DNA of 64,000 bases from NCBI GenBank assembly GCA_947503525.1, contig CANNEA010000001.1, positions 186,001-250,000 on the forward strand, given 5' to 3'. Origin of the DNA: an uncultured Carboxylicivirga sp. GTDB lineage: Bacteria > Bacteroidota > Bacteroidia > Bacteroidales > Marinilabiliaceae. Below are positions 19,434 to 29,205 of this stretch, one piece after another; position 1 is the first letter of the stretch; every line of letters begins with the position of its first letter. The notes under the pieces are model-generated. The model saw only the letters and a list, made by a program, of their open reading frames with translations, was not told where the DNA came from and made no database searches. Made by a program: the position numbers and the translations under genes.

Positions 19434-22400
19434 CTATTTCTTAATTAATTTACCTTTTGAAAGTCCTGTTTCAGAAATAATTTCGTACAGATAAACGCCC
19501 TTAGCCAGCTGCACAACATCTACTGATGCATTTGGCAGGCATTGCTGATGTATTAATTGTACACCATTTAAATTGTAAATATTCACCTCGCAAGGCGTAT
19601 TGGCACCTTTAAGGAAGGTAATGCTACTTGCAGGATTAGGATACAGCGTATTAAATTCTTCATTTATAGGTCGTGTGCTAACGTCATTGTCATCAACTAC
19701 TACGTAAACAAAGTCGGAGTAACGCCCATCTTCCGATGTTACCCATACTTTGGCAGCACCTTGCATTACACCAGTTAGTTCACCTTCGTTGCTTACTGTT
19801 ACCACGCTCTCATTAGCCGATTTGTATACCAGGTTGCCACTTAAACCATCCACCGTAGTATTGAGTACCAGAGTTTCATTCTTACTGATTTTGCAGGTGC
19901 CCGGACTAACCGTAATTTTGCGGGTGTCAGCACCATCTTTAAAATGACCTCGGTAAAAACCGCTTCCCATTACCGTCATCCATAAGGTTTCAGCATCATG
20001 CAAGTCGAATTCCACCTGCGTGATTGCATCAGGCTGCCCCAAACGATGGTTACTTTTACTCCATGTTTGGCCACGATCAAGGCTGATAAAAACACCAGGA
20101 TTCTTAGTGAGGTGAGCTTGAGAGATAATAAGGACATTATGGTCGAATGGCGATACATCAATGCAATCCACAAAAGGGCCATCAAATAGTTGAGTCCAGG
20201 TAGCACCGTAATCATCACTATAGAATAAACCGCCATCATTAAGATTTGCAGCCCTGCGTCCTCCGGTAATATACATTCGGCCAGTATGATCAAATGTAAT
20301 GCTATTAACACCTTCTATTTTATCAGATACAGGTATTTCAGTCCAGGATTGTCCACGGTTGGGGGTATGGAACAACCCGCCATCCGTCTGCACTTCCTTA
20401 TTCCATGGCGCCGCCACAAACATGGATGCTCTGGTATCATCCCGCGGATCAAACTCAATGATTTTTACCCATACTTTACTTGGCATGCCACTATTTGATG
20501 GAGAAAAGGTTTTACCTGCATCTTTTGATACATAGAAACCGCCTTCTTTATCCTTATCGGGTCCATCGGTTCCGCTTCCTCCTCCTGATCCGGCTACCTC
20601 CGTAATGCCATGATACATGTAATCCGGGTTAATCGGATCGATAAGTAAGTTATTTGTTCTCATCCATTCTTCCGCAGGCGTGGCTTGTCCCCAATCTTCA
20701 AAGGTTTCAGCTGCATCTGTTGACTTATAAATACGATCCAGATGATGCTGACGCATGGAAGTGGTGTATACCGTGTTTTCATCCCATGGATGTGTGACTA
20801 CTGCAAATACACTCTCATGTGACTCATCGAGGTAAGTAGCTGCCTGGCGGCCTTCGGTTCCATCATTGGCAGTTCGCCACAGATGGTGCTCACCTGATCC
20901 TAAGTACAGAATGCCTTCACCTAGGCGTCTGTCCTGATACAAACATTGACCAGGTAGGTTGCTGTTACCGGTACCCATAATGTTATTATCATCGGTATAC
21001 GTTTCATCTACCTGGGTAAATGAGGCTCCATTATCAGTGCTTAAGAAGGTATTGTGAGCATATAATAGCATGATATCTCCAAGGCTGTTTACCGCGCAAT
21101 AGCGCAATGAACGAAGTGGGTAATTACTACCCCATTGCTGGTTGAAGAGGGCATGGCCTTCTTCCATATTATCATCATATGGATTGTTTCGGCTCATCCA
21201 ATAGGCGCGATCGGCATTCCATGCCGGTTCGTAATCACGAGCGGTATTAATCCAGTTTTGGCCCCCGTCGCTTGTGCCATACAATCTACCCGGAATAAAG
21301 GAGAATTGAATTTGAGCATCATAAAATCCTACATACAAAGCATCTTCACGCGATGGATCAACATTCAAGGAATTAAAATACTGAACCGCATTTGTTGGTT
21401 TTGTAGGGTATTGGCTTTGTGCATCAGCCTTACTAATACCCAGCCATTTTCCAATGTACTGGTAATAACTACCTGCAACACCTCCGGTTAATCGGTTGAT
21501 ATCAATACGAAGATTACCATTAATTTTAGTGAAGCTTACACCATTATCGACACTTTTATATATACCACCATCATTGCGCGTGGTATTGCCATCGGCATAA
21601 TATTGTATTTGATCTATCAGGTAAAGGATGAATTTACCACTGGTCTTATCATAGTAATAATCCATATCCATTATGGTATTATTATCTAACTGACCTTCGC
21701 CAATATTGGACCATGAGCTTCCTCCATCGCTTGATTTATATAAACCCATTTGTGAGGCCGCAAATACCATCTGGCTGTTCTCAGGGTGAACAATAATACG
21801 AGCAAACTGTGCTTTGGTATCCAGTCCTGTAGTTAATGCTGTCCAGCTCTCACCTGCATTGGAGGTTTTCCAAATGGTACCCATATAATCCGAATCATTT
21901 CCACGCGGATTAGCTGCATTAGCTTCCTTCATAGATCCCCAAAGGTGTCCTTGTCCTCTACAATGGTTTCCGGCACCTACATACCAGATGTCGTCATCGG
22001 TCGGATCTAAAGCAACGGCTGAAACCTTACGGTACCAACTACGTGTATCATTACCATCACCATCATTATCATACCATGGGCAATGCTTAATATTGGTCCA
22101 GCTGCGCCCCGTATCTACACTAAAGAATAAACGTGAGCACTCTATGGCTATGGCATGTTTAGCCTCCTTGGTGGAATAGTAAGCATCATACAAGCGAAAG
22201 AGTTCGCCGGTGCCATCCACATCTTTTATCGTATTCCAGCTTACACCATTATCTTCGGTTTGATAGGTGTTACCCATATCCGGTGAAGTCATACAGATGT
22301 TAGGTAATAATGGATGATAACGTAAGAAATTTACAAATCCGGAATTACCCGGTCCAAATTGTTTCCAGCTGACGACTTCATCAGATTCAATGCGTTCGTT

Positions 22401-23285
22401 TTTCACACGATGCATGTACTCATCGTAAAAAGTACGTGTGGTAAACGACCATACATTACCTGTTGTCACCACATCACTGCCATCAATTTCGTCCACTCGC
22501 CAGTAGTAGGTTTTATCGTTTTCCAACTCATCTAAGGGGTATTGATTGGCCGTAATGTCAGTAGCTACTTGGTTTAGAGCATCGTCAGCTTCACCAAAAT
22601 ACACATTGCGTTTAACGGCTCCCATACCACTTTGCCAGCTTAACACTGTATTAATGGTTCCTATAGCAGTAGCCTCATGTTCCGGAGTAGGCCCCCAGGC
22701 TTCGGGTGTATCTACCACTTTTACCAACTGCACATCATCAAGGTACATGTGCTGACCTTCTGTAATAAAAGGCACTTCGATAAAAGGTAGGAAACCAGCC
22801 ATTGCTTTTCCGGTTTCAAATTCCACCATTACCTGAACAAAGCCATTGGCAGCCTCGGCTTTAACAGCTTCATTTACTACTTTAAATTCAACATTACCAG
22901 ATAACTCTGTACCCTCACACAAGCGTACTTTAAAGTTGTGAGCCGAATAATCCGCATTGGTTTTATAATAAAACGAAAATTTATAAGTTGCATCTTCCAA
23001 AGGAGGAAATTTCTCACAACGAAAAGTTGGGGCGTAATTGGGGTTATTCGCATATACCTCGTAATATAGCTTTAATGAACGTTCACCACTATTTACGTTT
23101 TCAGTATCGCTTACAAACCCTATATAAGGCCATGAACGCCATAGAGTAGAACCCCCATAATAGTAATAAGCGTTTTGTGTTCCACCGGCATTGCCTTCTT
23201 CAAAACTACCATCAGGAATTAGGTTGAGCTGAGCTGTCAAGAGCTGAACTGTTATAAGTAAACTAAGAGATAAAATTAGTCTCAT
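19434..23285 (-). CDS. Secreted BNR-propeller protein with CBM-like domain, BIG2 and T9SS signal
   Basis: This 1283-residue exported protein starts with a signal peptide (to about LLTAQ) and then a CBM4/9-like jelly roll (about 20-190, opening LIPDGSFEEG and closing YLDDVQL). A fibronectin-like domain follows (about 195-285). A large propeller region (about 305-1120) has many BNR/Asp-box units such as SSDGGSSW, STDNGASF and SLDRGQTW. A BIG2 Ig-like domain (about 1120-1200) and a T9SS sorting domain (from about 1213, YPNPASS) complete it. Asp-box propellers occur in sialidases, GH74 xyloglucanases and sortilin-like proteins; I see no diagnostic catalytic set for any of these. Its position in the galactan locus suggests a polysaccharide-binding or -cleaving role, by inference only. 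It has its own promoter and terminator. Confidence 0.85.
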   Translation of the reverse strand: MRLILSLSLLITVQLLTAQLNLIPDGSFEEGNAGGTQNAYYYYGGSTLWRSWPYIGFVSDTENVNSGERSLKLYYEVYANNPNYAPTFRCEKFPPLEDATYKFSFYYKTNADYSAHNFKVRLCEGTELSGNVEFKVVNEAVKAEAANGFVQVMVEFETGKAMAGFLPFIEVPFITEGQHMYLDDVQLVKVVDTPEAWGPTPEHEATAIGTINTVLSWQSGMGAVKRNVYFGEADDALNQVATDITANQYPLDELENDKTYYWRVDEIDGSDVVTTGNVWSFTTRTFYDEYMHRVKNERIESDEVVSWKQFGPGNSGFVNFLRYHPLLPNICMTSPDMGNTYQTEDNGVSWNTIKDVDGTGELFRLYDAYYSTKEAKHAIAIECSRLFFSVDTGRSWTNIKHCPWYDNDGDGNDTRSWYRKVSAVALDPTDDDIWYVGAGNHCRGQGHLWGSMKEANAANPRGNDSDYMGTIWKTSNAGESWTALTTGLDTKAQFARIIVHPENSQMVFAASQMGLYKSSDGGSSWSNIGEGQLDNNTIMDMDYYYDKTSGKFILYLIDQIQYYADGNTTRNDGGIYKSVDNGVSFTKINGNLRIDINRLTGGVAGSYYQYIGKWLGISKADAQSQYPTKPTNAVQYFNSLNVDPSREDALYVGFYDAQIQFSFIPGRLYGTSDGGQNWINTARDYEPAWNADRAYWMSRNNPYDDNMEEGHALFNQQWGSNYPLRSLRYCAVNSLGDIMLLYAHNTFLSTDNGASFTQVDETYTDDNNIMGTGNSNLPGQCLYQDRRLGEGILYLGSGEHHLWRTANDGTEGRQAATYLDESHESVFAVVTHPWDENTVYTTSMRQHHLDRIYKSTDAAETFEDWGQATPAEEWMRTNNLLIDPINPDYMYHGITEVAGSGGGSGTDGPDKDKEGGFYVSKDAGKTFSPSNSGMPSKVWVKIIEFDPRDDTRASMFVAAPWNKEVQTDGGLFHTPNRGQSWTEIPVSDKIEGVNSITFDHTGRMYITGGRRAANLNDGGLFYSDDYGATWTQLFDGPFVDCIDVSPFDHNVLIISQAHLTKNPGVFISLDRGQTWSKSNHRLGQPDAITQVEFDLHDAETLWMTVMGSGFYRGHFKDGADTRKITVSPGTCKISKNETLVLNTTVDGLSGNLVYKSANESVVTVSNEGELTGVMQGAAKVWVTSEDGRYSDFVYVVVDDNDVSTRPINEEFNTLYPNPASSITFLKGANTPCEVNIYNLNGVQLIHQQCLPNASVDVVQLAKGVYLYEIISETGLSKGKLIKK

Positions 23286-23387
23286 ATAATTATTGTTTTA
23301 ATTTTTGAATACGTAAACTCTTTGTCTTTGTTATGCCTAAAATCAGACTATCACAAAGAGGCATTACTATTGGTATTATTAAAGTGG

Positions 23388-23448
23388 CAAATTAGAAATA
23401 AGACTTGGGAACCTACATAATTTTTGGATCATAAACGGGGGGGATTAT
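23388..23448 (-). promoter_or_regulatory. Candidate promoter of BNR gene with C-rich box
   Basis: A run of seven C residues (minus strand, within 23431-23448) precedes CTAATTTG (23388-23395), a one-base-short version of the -7 box, by about 37 bp. The layout matches other promoters in the locus, but this -7 box is imperfect. It implies a leader of about 100 bases. Confidence 0.35.
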
Positions 23449-23549
23449 CGTTTTTGGCAAGTATGGATAAAGCATAGCTCCGCTATCCTAATATTAGTTT
23501 ATTCTTCTTAGAGATGAAAAAAACAGATGAGGTACGATTAGGGCCTGCT

Positions 23550-25061
23550 TTATCGCAGACTTATTTTATAAACCAGTGCTACATCTCCACCTTGTGGTTG
23601 TTTCTTGGGCTGATGTAATACTAGTCCATCCTTAGTTTGTTTCCATTTAATACGCTCCTTACTTCCTAATACCTTGACCGATTTAACCTTTAAGTTCTTG
23701 GCTTCATTTGCAAAGACCTTAAGGCAAGAGCTTAGTTCGTTTTCCTTCCATCCAAGCTGAATGGCGTAAACGGTATTTCCTTTTTGCGTGTAGCGAATGT
23801 CATTGGCATTTAATGAATACAAACCTTTTCTAATGGCTCCATATTCATTCCAGGCATCTTCTGGATCACTTTTTAATTCAGTTGGCCCCTGACCATATGC
23901 TACAAAAGGGCGGGTGTTATAGATAGCTTCACCATAAAGCTGCATCCATTGGCCTATGCCTTTCATAGCTTCCACTTGTTCCTCAGGTATGGTGCCATCC
24001 GCCTTAGGGCCAGCTGAAAATAATAATACTCCATTTTTACTAACCACATCGGCCAATAAGCGAATCGCTTTCTCGGGGGCAATGGCTGTTCGTTTGTTCT
24101 TGTCATAGCACCATGAACTGCCCAGAATAAAATCGGTGATCCATACTTCAGAAGTGATGTCTTCCATAGTTGCACGTTCAACATTTACCACAGCTAAATC
24201 AGTCGGGAAGAAGTCTCCCTTGGTATTTACCACAACCTCCTTGTTTTGTAACTTCGCTTTATTAAAATAATTGGCTAAAAACTGTTTTCGATGTGATTCT
24301 TTAATATAGCGCTGTCCAAAATCCATCCAAATATAATCGGGGCAGTAAGCTTCAATAACTTCATCTAGCTTGGCTAACCAATAATCGTTAGCTTCATCAT
24401 AAGGCATGTTTCCATATAGTAAGCGGTACTTCTCCTCTTGCGGCACTTCGCAAGTTTCATAAGTAAGGTTGTGGCGGCTAAGAGGGCGTAAGAAACTATT
24501 TTCTGTTTTGGGATAGAACAAGTTGTGAAAACCATGGTGAAATGTAGCCATGAATTTTAAGTCTCGTGACTTGGCTTCGTCAGCTATGGCTTTAACCACA
24601 TTGATTTGAGGCCCCATTTGCACCGAGTTCCATGGATTGACTTCACTTTCCCAGAGGGAAAAGCCATCATGATGTTCAGCTATAGAACCAACAAATCGAG
24701 CGCCCATCGTTTCAAATAAATCCACCCACTCTTTGGCGTTAAATTCAGGCGCCTTCCACAGAGGAATAAAATCATGATAATGTGTGCTGTCGCCATAGCT
24801 TTTACGATGTTGCTTGTAAATCTCACTTCCCCATCCTACCCGATCAGGCACATACATCCATCTTGGATACCACTCACCCCCTGTGGCGGGTACGGAATAA
24901 ATACCCCAGTGAAAGTAAATGCCTAATTTGGCATCAGCAAACCATTTAGGTACTGCCTGATGTTGTTTCAAGCTTTGCCAATCGGAAGAAAAAGCGTTTT
25001 GAGCTATTGTATTTGAAAAACATGCGAGGCTGAAAAATAGCAGTATATATAGTTTTTTCAT
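23550..25061 (-). CDS. GH29 alpha-L-fucosidase/alpha-L-galactosidase family
   Basis: This 503-residue GH29 enzyme has a signal peptide ending near NTIAQ. The TIM barrel opens with WFADAKLGIYFHWG and carries AEHHDGFSLW and the nucleophile D247 in DYIWMDFGQ. A C-terminal beta-sandwich follows. GH29 retaining enzymes remove alpha-L-fucose; some members from red-algal galactan loci act on alpha-L-galactose, which differs only by a 6-hydroxyl. With GH86, GH117 and sulfatases around it, L-galactose is the likelier substrate, but this is inference. It follows the sulfatase gene by 111 bases that contain a hairpin, so it may be only partly co-transcribed. Confidence 0.87.
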   Translation of the reverse strand: MKKLYILLFFSLACFSNTIAQNAFSSDWQSLKQHQAVPKWFADAKLGIYFHWGIYSVPATGGEWYPRWMYVPDRVGWGSEIYKQHRKSYGDSTHYHDFIPLWKAPEFNAKEWVDLFETMGARFVGSIAEHHDGFSLWESEVNPWNSVQMGPQINVVKAIADEAKSRDLKFMATFHHGFHNLFYPKTENSFLRPLSRHNLTYETCEVPQEEKYRLLYGNMPYDEANDYWLAKLDEVIEAYCPDYIWMDFGQRYIKESHRKQFLANYFNKAKLQNKEVVVNTKGDFFPTDLAVVNVERATMEDITSEVWITDFILGSSWCYDKNKRTAIAPEKAIRLLADVVSKNGVLLFSAGPKADGTIPEEQVEAMKGIGQWMQLYGEAIYNTRPFVAYGQGPTELKSDPEDAWNEYGAIRKGLYSLNANDIRYTQKGNTVYAIQLGWKENELSSCLKVFANEAKNLKVKSVKVLGSKERIKWKQTKDGLVLHQPKKQPQGGDVALVYKISLR

Positions 25062-25123
25062 GGTTTTAATTTAAGTGAGAAGGGAGTTAAGGTTTAAAGG
25101 AGCGATGTTTGAAAAAAAAATAT

Positions 25124-25166
25124 TGATGCGATCTTTATTAGTAGCCAACCAATAATGATCGCATCC
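25124..25166. repeat. Inverted repeat element, copy 2 (possible terminator)
   Basis: The arms GATGCGATC and GATCGCATC flank a loop resembling copy 1 at 19192-19236. Here it begins a few bases after the sulfatase stop and, on the minus strand, is followed by a T-run, so it can act as a partial terminator between the sulfatase and GH29. Confidence 0.65.
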
Positions 25167-25172
25167 TTACCC

Positions 25173-26756
25173 TTAATCATCCCAATGTTTATCAACAATG
25201 GCTTGTATTTCGGGATAGTTTACATCCGTCTCGTTTAAAGCCTCGCGCTGCTGTTTTAGTTCCTTTTTCAAATCAGTAATAATGCTTTGATATCTGGGAT
25301 CATCATAACGGTTGTGTAGTTCCTGAGGATCGTTCTTTAAATCATATAACTCCCAGGTATGGGGTGTTTCTTTGTCGATACCCACATAGGTTGTTTCCCA
25401 GTAATGGCCTTTAAAATCTTCTTTTGGAAGATAGTGTTTTCCGTAATAGAAGATCAGCTTATAATCTTTAGTGCGTACACCAAAATGAGCCGGCACATAA
25501 TGATGAATAATGTGCATCCAATAACGATAATAGGTGGCTTGTCGCCAATCTTGTTCTGGCTCTCCTGCCAGGCTATTGATAAAACTGGCACCTTGCATAT
25601 AATCCGGCGTTTCTCCTCCGGCTAACTCAATCATGGTAGGCGCAAAGTCGGTATTATTAATCAATAAATCGGAGACCTGACCTTTTGCTATCATTTTAGG
25701 GTAGTGCACAATAAATGGCATTTGCATAGCCTCTTCATACATCCAACGTTTATCCATAAAGTCATGCTCTCCCAGCATCATGCCCTGATCGCCGGTGTAG
25801 ATGATCACCGTGTTTTCCCAAAGACCTTCGTCTTTTAAAAACTGGAATAAACGTCCTAAATTATCATCCACACCTTTTACACAGCGCAGGTAATCTTTCA
25901 TGTATTTTTGATAAGCCAGATGAGTACCCAGATTATGATCAATGCTATCGCCAAAAAAGCGTTGAGCATAATTGGTGCGATAATTCACCATAGTTTGATG
26001 ACGTGGTGAAATGGATGTGCCAATGTAATGTAGCAAGCTGTCGTTTTTTCCTCTTGTGCCTTCTGATCCCCAGTTGGGTTGATTATACATTGATGCTGGT
26101 TCAGGTATCTCTGTATCGGCCAAATACGCTTCATATCGGGGTGCATATTCAAACATGTCGTGAGGTGCCTTATAGTGATGCATCAGAAAGAATGGTTTTG
26201 ACTTGTCTACATTTTTAATGTAATCGATGCTTAAGTCTGTGATCACATCTGAAGAATGCCCTTCCGATTTAACTACGTTTTTGGGCCATTCCCCCTGGCC
26301 TTTTTCACGAAATTCAGGATTGAAGTATTTACCCTGACTTGGCAGCACTTTATAGTAGTCAAATTTTTGTGGCTCACTTTTTAGGTGCCATTTGCCAATA
26401 ATTGCTGTGGAGTAGCCAAGTTCTTTTAACTCCATTGGCAGGTACTGTTTTTCAATGTCCAATGCATGATCCAGATCCAATACCCCATTGGTTTGCGGAT
26501 ATTGCCCTGTCATTATACTAGCCCTACTTGGCGTGCAAATAGAGTTGTTGCAATAGGCATTGCTGAAACGAATACCGTCAGCCGCTAATTTGTCAAGGTT
26601 GGGAGTTGGGTCTAAATTGGCCAAGCGTCCTCCGTAAGATCCGATGGCATGTGCAGCATGATCGTCGGACATGATAAAAATGATATTGGGTTGCTTTTTC
26701 TTCGCCGATGAGGTGAGGCAAAGCAAGCTAAGTAATAGAACTGATAAGTATTTCAT
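25173..26756 (-). CDS. S1 family sulfatase, formylglycine type
   Basis: A secreted arylsulfatase-like enzyme of 527 residues; the signal peptide ends near TSSA. The maturation motif is CTPSR with C74 as the residue converted to formylglycine; metal-binding D31/D32 lie in MSDDH and the later metal pair in TGDQG. It hydrolyses a sulfate ester, here presumably on algal galactan, in the periplasm or at the surface. The S1 subfamily cannot be set by eye; L-galactose-6-sulfate is a plausible target beside GH29. It starts 63 bases after the GH3 stop and belongs to the GH29-GH3-sulfatase unit. Confidence 0.9.
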   Translation of the reverse strand: MKYLSVLLLSLLCLTSSAKKKQPNIIFIMSDDHAAHAIGSYGGRLANLDPTPNLDKLAADGIRFSNAYCNNSICTPSRASIMTGQYPQTNGVLDLDHALDIEKQYLPMELKELGYSTAIIGKWHLKSEPQKFDYYKVLPSQGKYFNPEFREKGQGEWPKNVVKSEGHSSDVITDLSIDYIKNVDKSKPFFLMHHYKAPHDMFEYAPRYEAYLADTEIPEPASMYNQPNWGSEGTRGKNDSLLHYIGTSISPRHQTMVNYRTNYAQRFFGDSIDHNLGTHLAYQKYMKDYLRCVKGVDDNLGRLFQFLKDEGLWENTVIIYTGDQGMMLGEHDFMDKRWMYEEAMQMPFIVHYPKMIAKGQVSDLLINNTDFAPTMIELAGGETPDYMQGASFINSLAGEPEQDWRQATYYRYWMHIIHHYVPAHFGVRTKDYKLIFYYGKHYLPKEDFKGHYWETTYVGIDKETPHTWELYDLKNDPQELHNRYDDPRYQSIITDLKKELKQQREALNETDVNYPEIQAIVDKHWDD

Positions 26757-26819
26757 GTATTTTAATTTTAAGTATCAAGTATTGATTATCAAGTATCAAG
26801 ACTGATTTTAATATCCAAA

Positions 26820-29195
26820 TTAATCATTCCTCGAAAAAAAGATTTGTCGTCCATTTTTCAATATAAGATCATCGCCACTCAAGTGAATATCTTTACTTAA
26901 GCGTATATCTGTTGATGAGGCGCCAATTTTAAACGTATAATTTCCGGCTTTAGCAATCCATTGGTCAGAAGTGTAGCTAACCAGTTGCTGCGGCGAAACT
27001 TTAAACCTAATCTCCTTTTCTTCACCAGCCTTTAAATCTACCCTTTGAAAGCCTTTTAGTTGTATGGGTTTTAATCCCGAGTCGACATCCTTAGGGGATA
27101 CATATAGCTGAACAATCTCAGTTCCGTCCATTGAGCCTGAATTTTTAATGGTACAGCTTATGCTGATTCTGTCATCACTTAGTTTAGCCCTTTCGCTCAT
27201 TTTAATATTTGAGTAATCAAATGATGTGTATGATAAGCCATAACCAAAGGGGTATTGTGGTTCATTGTTTTTAGAGTAGCCATTTTTATAGTTGATTTCT
27301 TGTTTAGCTTCGGTTCTAGGATATGTGACGCATAGCTTGCCTGATGGATTAACATTACCCATTAGTATATCGGCTAAAGCATTACCACCTTCTTCGCCCG
27401 GAAACCAGGCCTGAATGATGGCTGCGCATTTATCTTCAAATTTACTGACCAGCTGTTGGCGTCCACCATACATGATTAACACAACAGGCTTTCCGGTGGC
27501 AATTAGTTTTTCAACAAAAGCTTCCTGTTCTCCAGGCAGTCTGATGCCTTTGCGTTCGCGACCTTCGCCACAGAGGTAGATGTTTTCGCCCATAGTGGCA
27601 ATAATCACATCACTTTCTGAAGCTATTTTCATAGCATTGTCCAAATCGGGCTGTGGTAGACCTTTAATGGCAATCAGTTTAACACGGCTTAAACGATCAT
27701 CGCCCAATCCATCTGTCGAAATGGTGGATTCAAGGGCGGCACTCCAATCGCAGCCTCGTTCATGTCTTATGGTAACATCACTGTCCACCTTGCCTTCAAG
27801 TCCTTCTTTTAAAGTTACAATTTTAGGGTTGTTGGCATCGTATTCTTTTCCCCACCAAAATGAAATCATCGATTGATAGGTGTAATCGCCAAGCATACCA
27901 TGGGTGGTGGCTGCATTGGGCCCAACAAGAGCTATATTCTTGGTGTCTTTAAGGGGAAGTACACCATTATTCTTTAAGAGCACTATGGACTGACAGGCTG
28001 ATTCATAGGCTAATTTACGATTGGAAGGAGGATCAAAATCCAGTTCTCCATCTTTACCTATTTGAGGATTTTCATCCAGTAAGCCTAGTCGGGCTTTCAT
28101 TATTAATGAACGCTTTATTGTGGCATTAACTTTTTCAATTGAGGTTAAACCTTGTTCTATGGCCTCAGGCAATAAAGGGTAAGCTATTGGTTCGGCTAAT
28201 TCGATGTCAATACCGGCATTAATAGATTTGGCTGCTGCATCCATTAACGATTCAGCTTGTTTGTGTCCTCTATGCAGTAAACGAATGGCACCATAATCAC
28301 TTACTACCAAGCCGTCAAATCCAAGTTCCTGGCGTAGCATTGTGTCAAGCATGGCATGATTGGCGGCCACAGCCAAGCCCTGATATTTACCATAGGATGG
28401 CATTATACTTTTAACTCCACCAACTTTAATAACAGCTTCGTGTGGCATCAGATATTCTTCGTACAGTTCTTTTCTGTTATTATTTTGAGCTCCGTATCCG
28501 GCAAAATGTTTACTGGTTGCAGCTACACCGTTTCTTAGGTCATCCCCTTGCAGTCCTTTTACAAAGGCAACACCCAGGCGACTGGTTAAATAGGCATCTT
28601 CGCCATAACTTTCTTCAATACGATTCCAGTGCGCCGTTCTGCTGATATCAAGCATGGGAGAGAGGGCAAATGTGGCTCCTGCAGCTCTCATATTAAGACG
28701 GGTTGTTGCTGAGTTTTTCTCTATTAATTCCGGATTCCAGGTACAGCCCATTCCTATTTGTTGAGGAAAGGTAGTCGCGCCTTGTGTGGCAAATCCCGTT
28801 ATGGCTTCTTCATGAAAGATGGCTGGTATTTTCATTCTGGTTTCGGTAATGAGATAATGTTGCACATCCCGTACAAAATCTCTTAGCTCCATAGGCGTCA
28901 TGCTTAATCCAGATGAAAATTGGCAAAAGTGACCAATCCCATGCGGAATAACCTGCCTTGCTTTCTTAGCAGAAAAACGATTGTTTTCCATTACCAGCAT
29001 TGGTCGAATACCGGTTATCTGAACCAGTTTTTTTTCCATGCTCATGTCCTGCATCAAAGCATCCACATGAGCTTCAATTTCAGGATTTGAAAAAGAAGAC
29101 CTTACTATTTTTTGATCTGCTTTTTGACTACAACCAATAATCATTAAGTTGAGCCATGAGGTGATGAGTACAAGTCTGAAATTTATTGATGTCAT
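26820..29195 (-). CDS. GH3 beta-glycosidase lipoprotein
   Basis: A GH3 protein of 791 residues with lipobox LMIIGC. The N-terminal barrel has KHFAGYG and the nucleophile D300 in GLVVSDYG. The alpha/beta sandwich domain includes a GEGRER segment that could hold the acid/base Glu, followed by a C-terminal fibronectin III-like domain. GH3 enzymes are exo-acting beta-glucosidases, beta-xylosidases and related; sequence alone does not set the sugar here. The gene starts 10 bases after the upstream GH29 stop and is clearly in its operon. In a galactan locus it may trim side chains such as xylose or glucose, but that is a guess. Confidence 0.88.
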   Translation of the reverse strand: MTSINFRLVLITSWLNLMIIGCSQKADQKIVRSSFSNPEIEAHVDALMQDMSMEKKLVQITGIRPMLVMENNRFSAKKARQVIPHGIGHFCQFSSGLSMTPMELRDFVRDVQHYLITETRMKIPAIFHEEAITGFATQGATTFPQQIGMGCTWNPELIEKNSATTRLNMRAAGATFALSPMLDISRTAHWNRIEESYGEDAYLTSRLGVAFVKGLQGDDLRNGVAATSKHFAGYGAQNNNRKELYEEYLMPHEAVIKVGGVKSIMPSYGKYQGLAVAANHAMLDTMLRQELGFDGLVVSDYGAIRLLHRGHKQAESLMDAAAKSINAGIDIELAEPIAYPLLPEAIEQGLTSIEKVNATIKRSLIMKARLGLLDENPQIGKDGELDFDPPSNRKLAYESACQSIVLLKNNGVLPLKDTKNIALVGPNAATTHGMLGDYTYQSMISFWWGKEYDANNPKIVTLKEGLEGKVDSDVTIRHERGCDWSAALESTISTDGLGDDRLSRVKLIAIKGLPQPDLDNAMKIASESDVIIATMGENIYLCGEGRERKGIRLPGEQEAFVEKLIATGKPVVLIMYGGRQQLVSKFEDKCAAIIQAWFPGEEGGNALADILMGNVNPSGKLCVTYPRTEAKQEINYKNGYSKNNEPQYPFGYGLSYTSFDYSNIKMSERAKLSDDRISISCTIKNSGSMDGTEIVQLYVSPKDVDSGLKPIQLKGFQRVDLKAGEEKEIRFKVSPQQLVSYTSDQWIAKAGNYTFKIGASSTDIRLSKDIHLSGDDLILKNGRQIFFSRND

Positions 29196-29205
29196 ATAAA
29201 ATATT

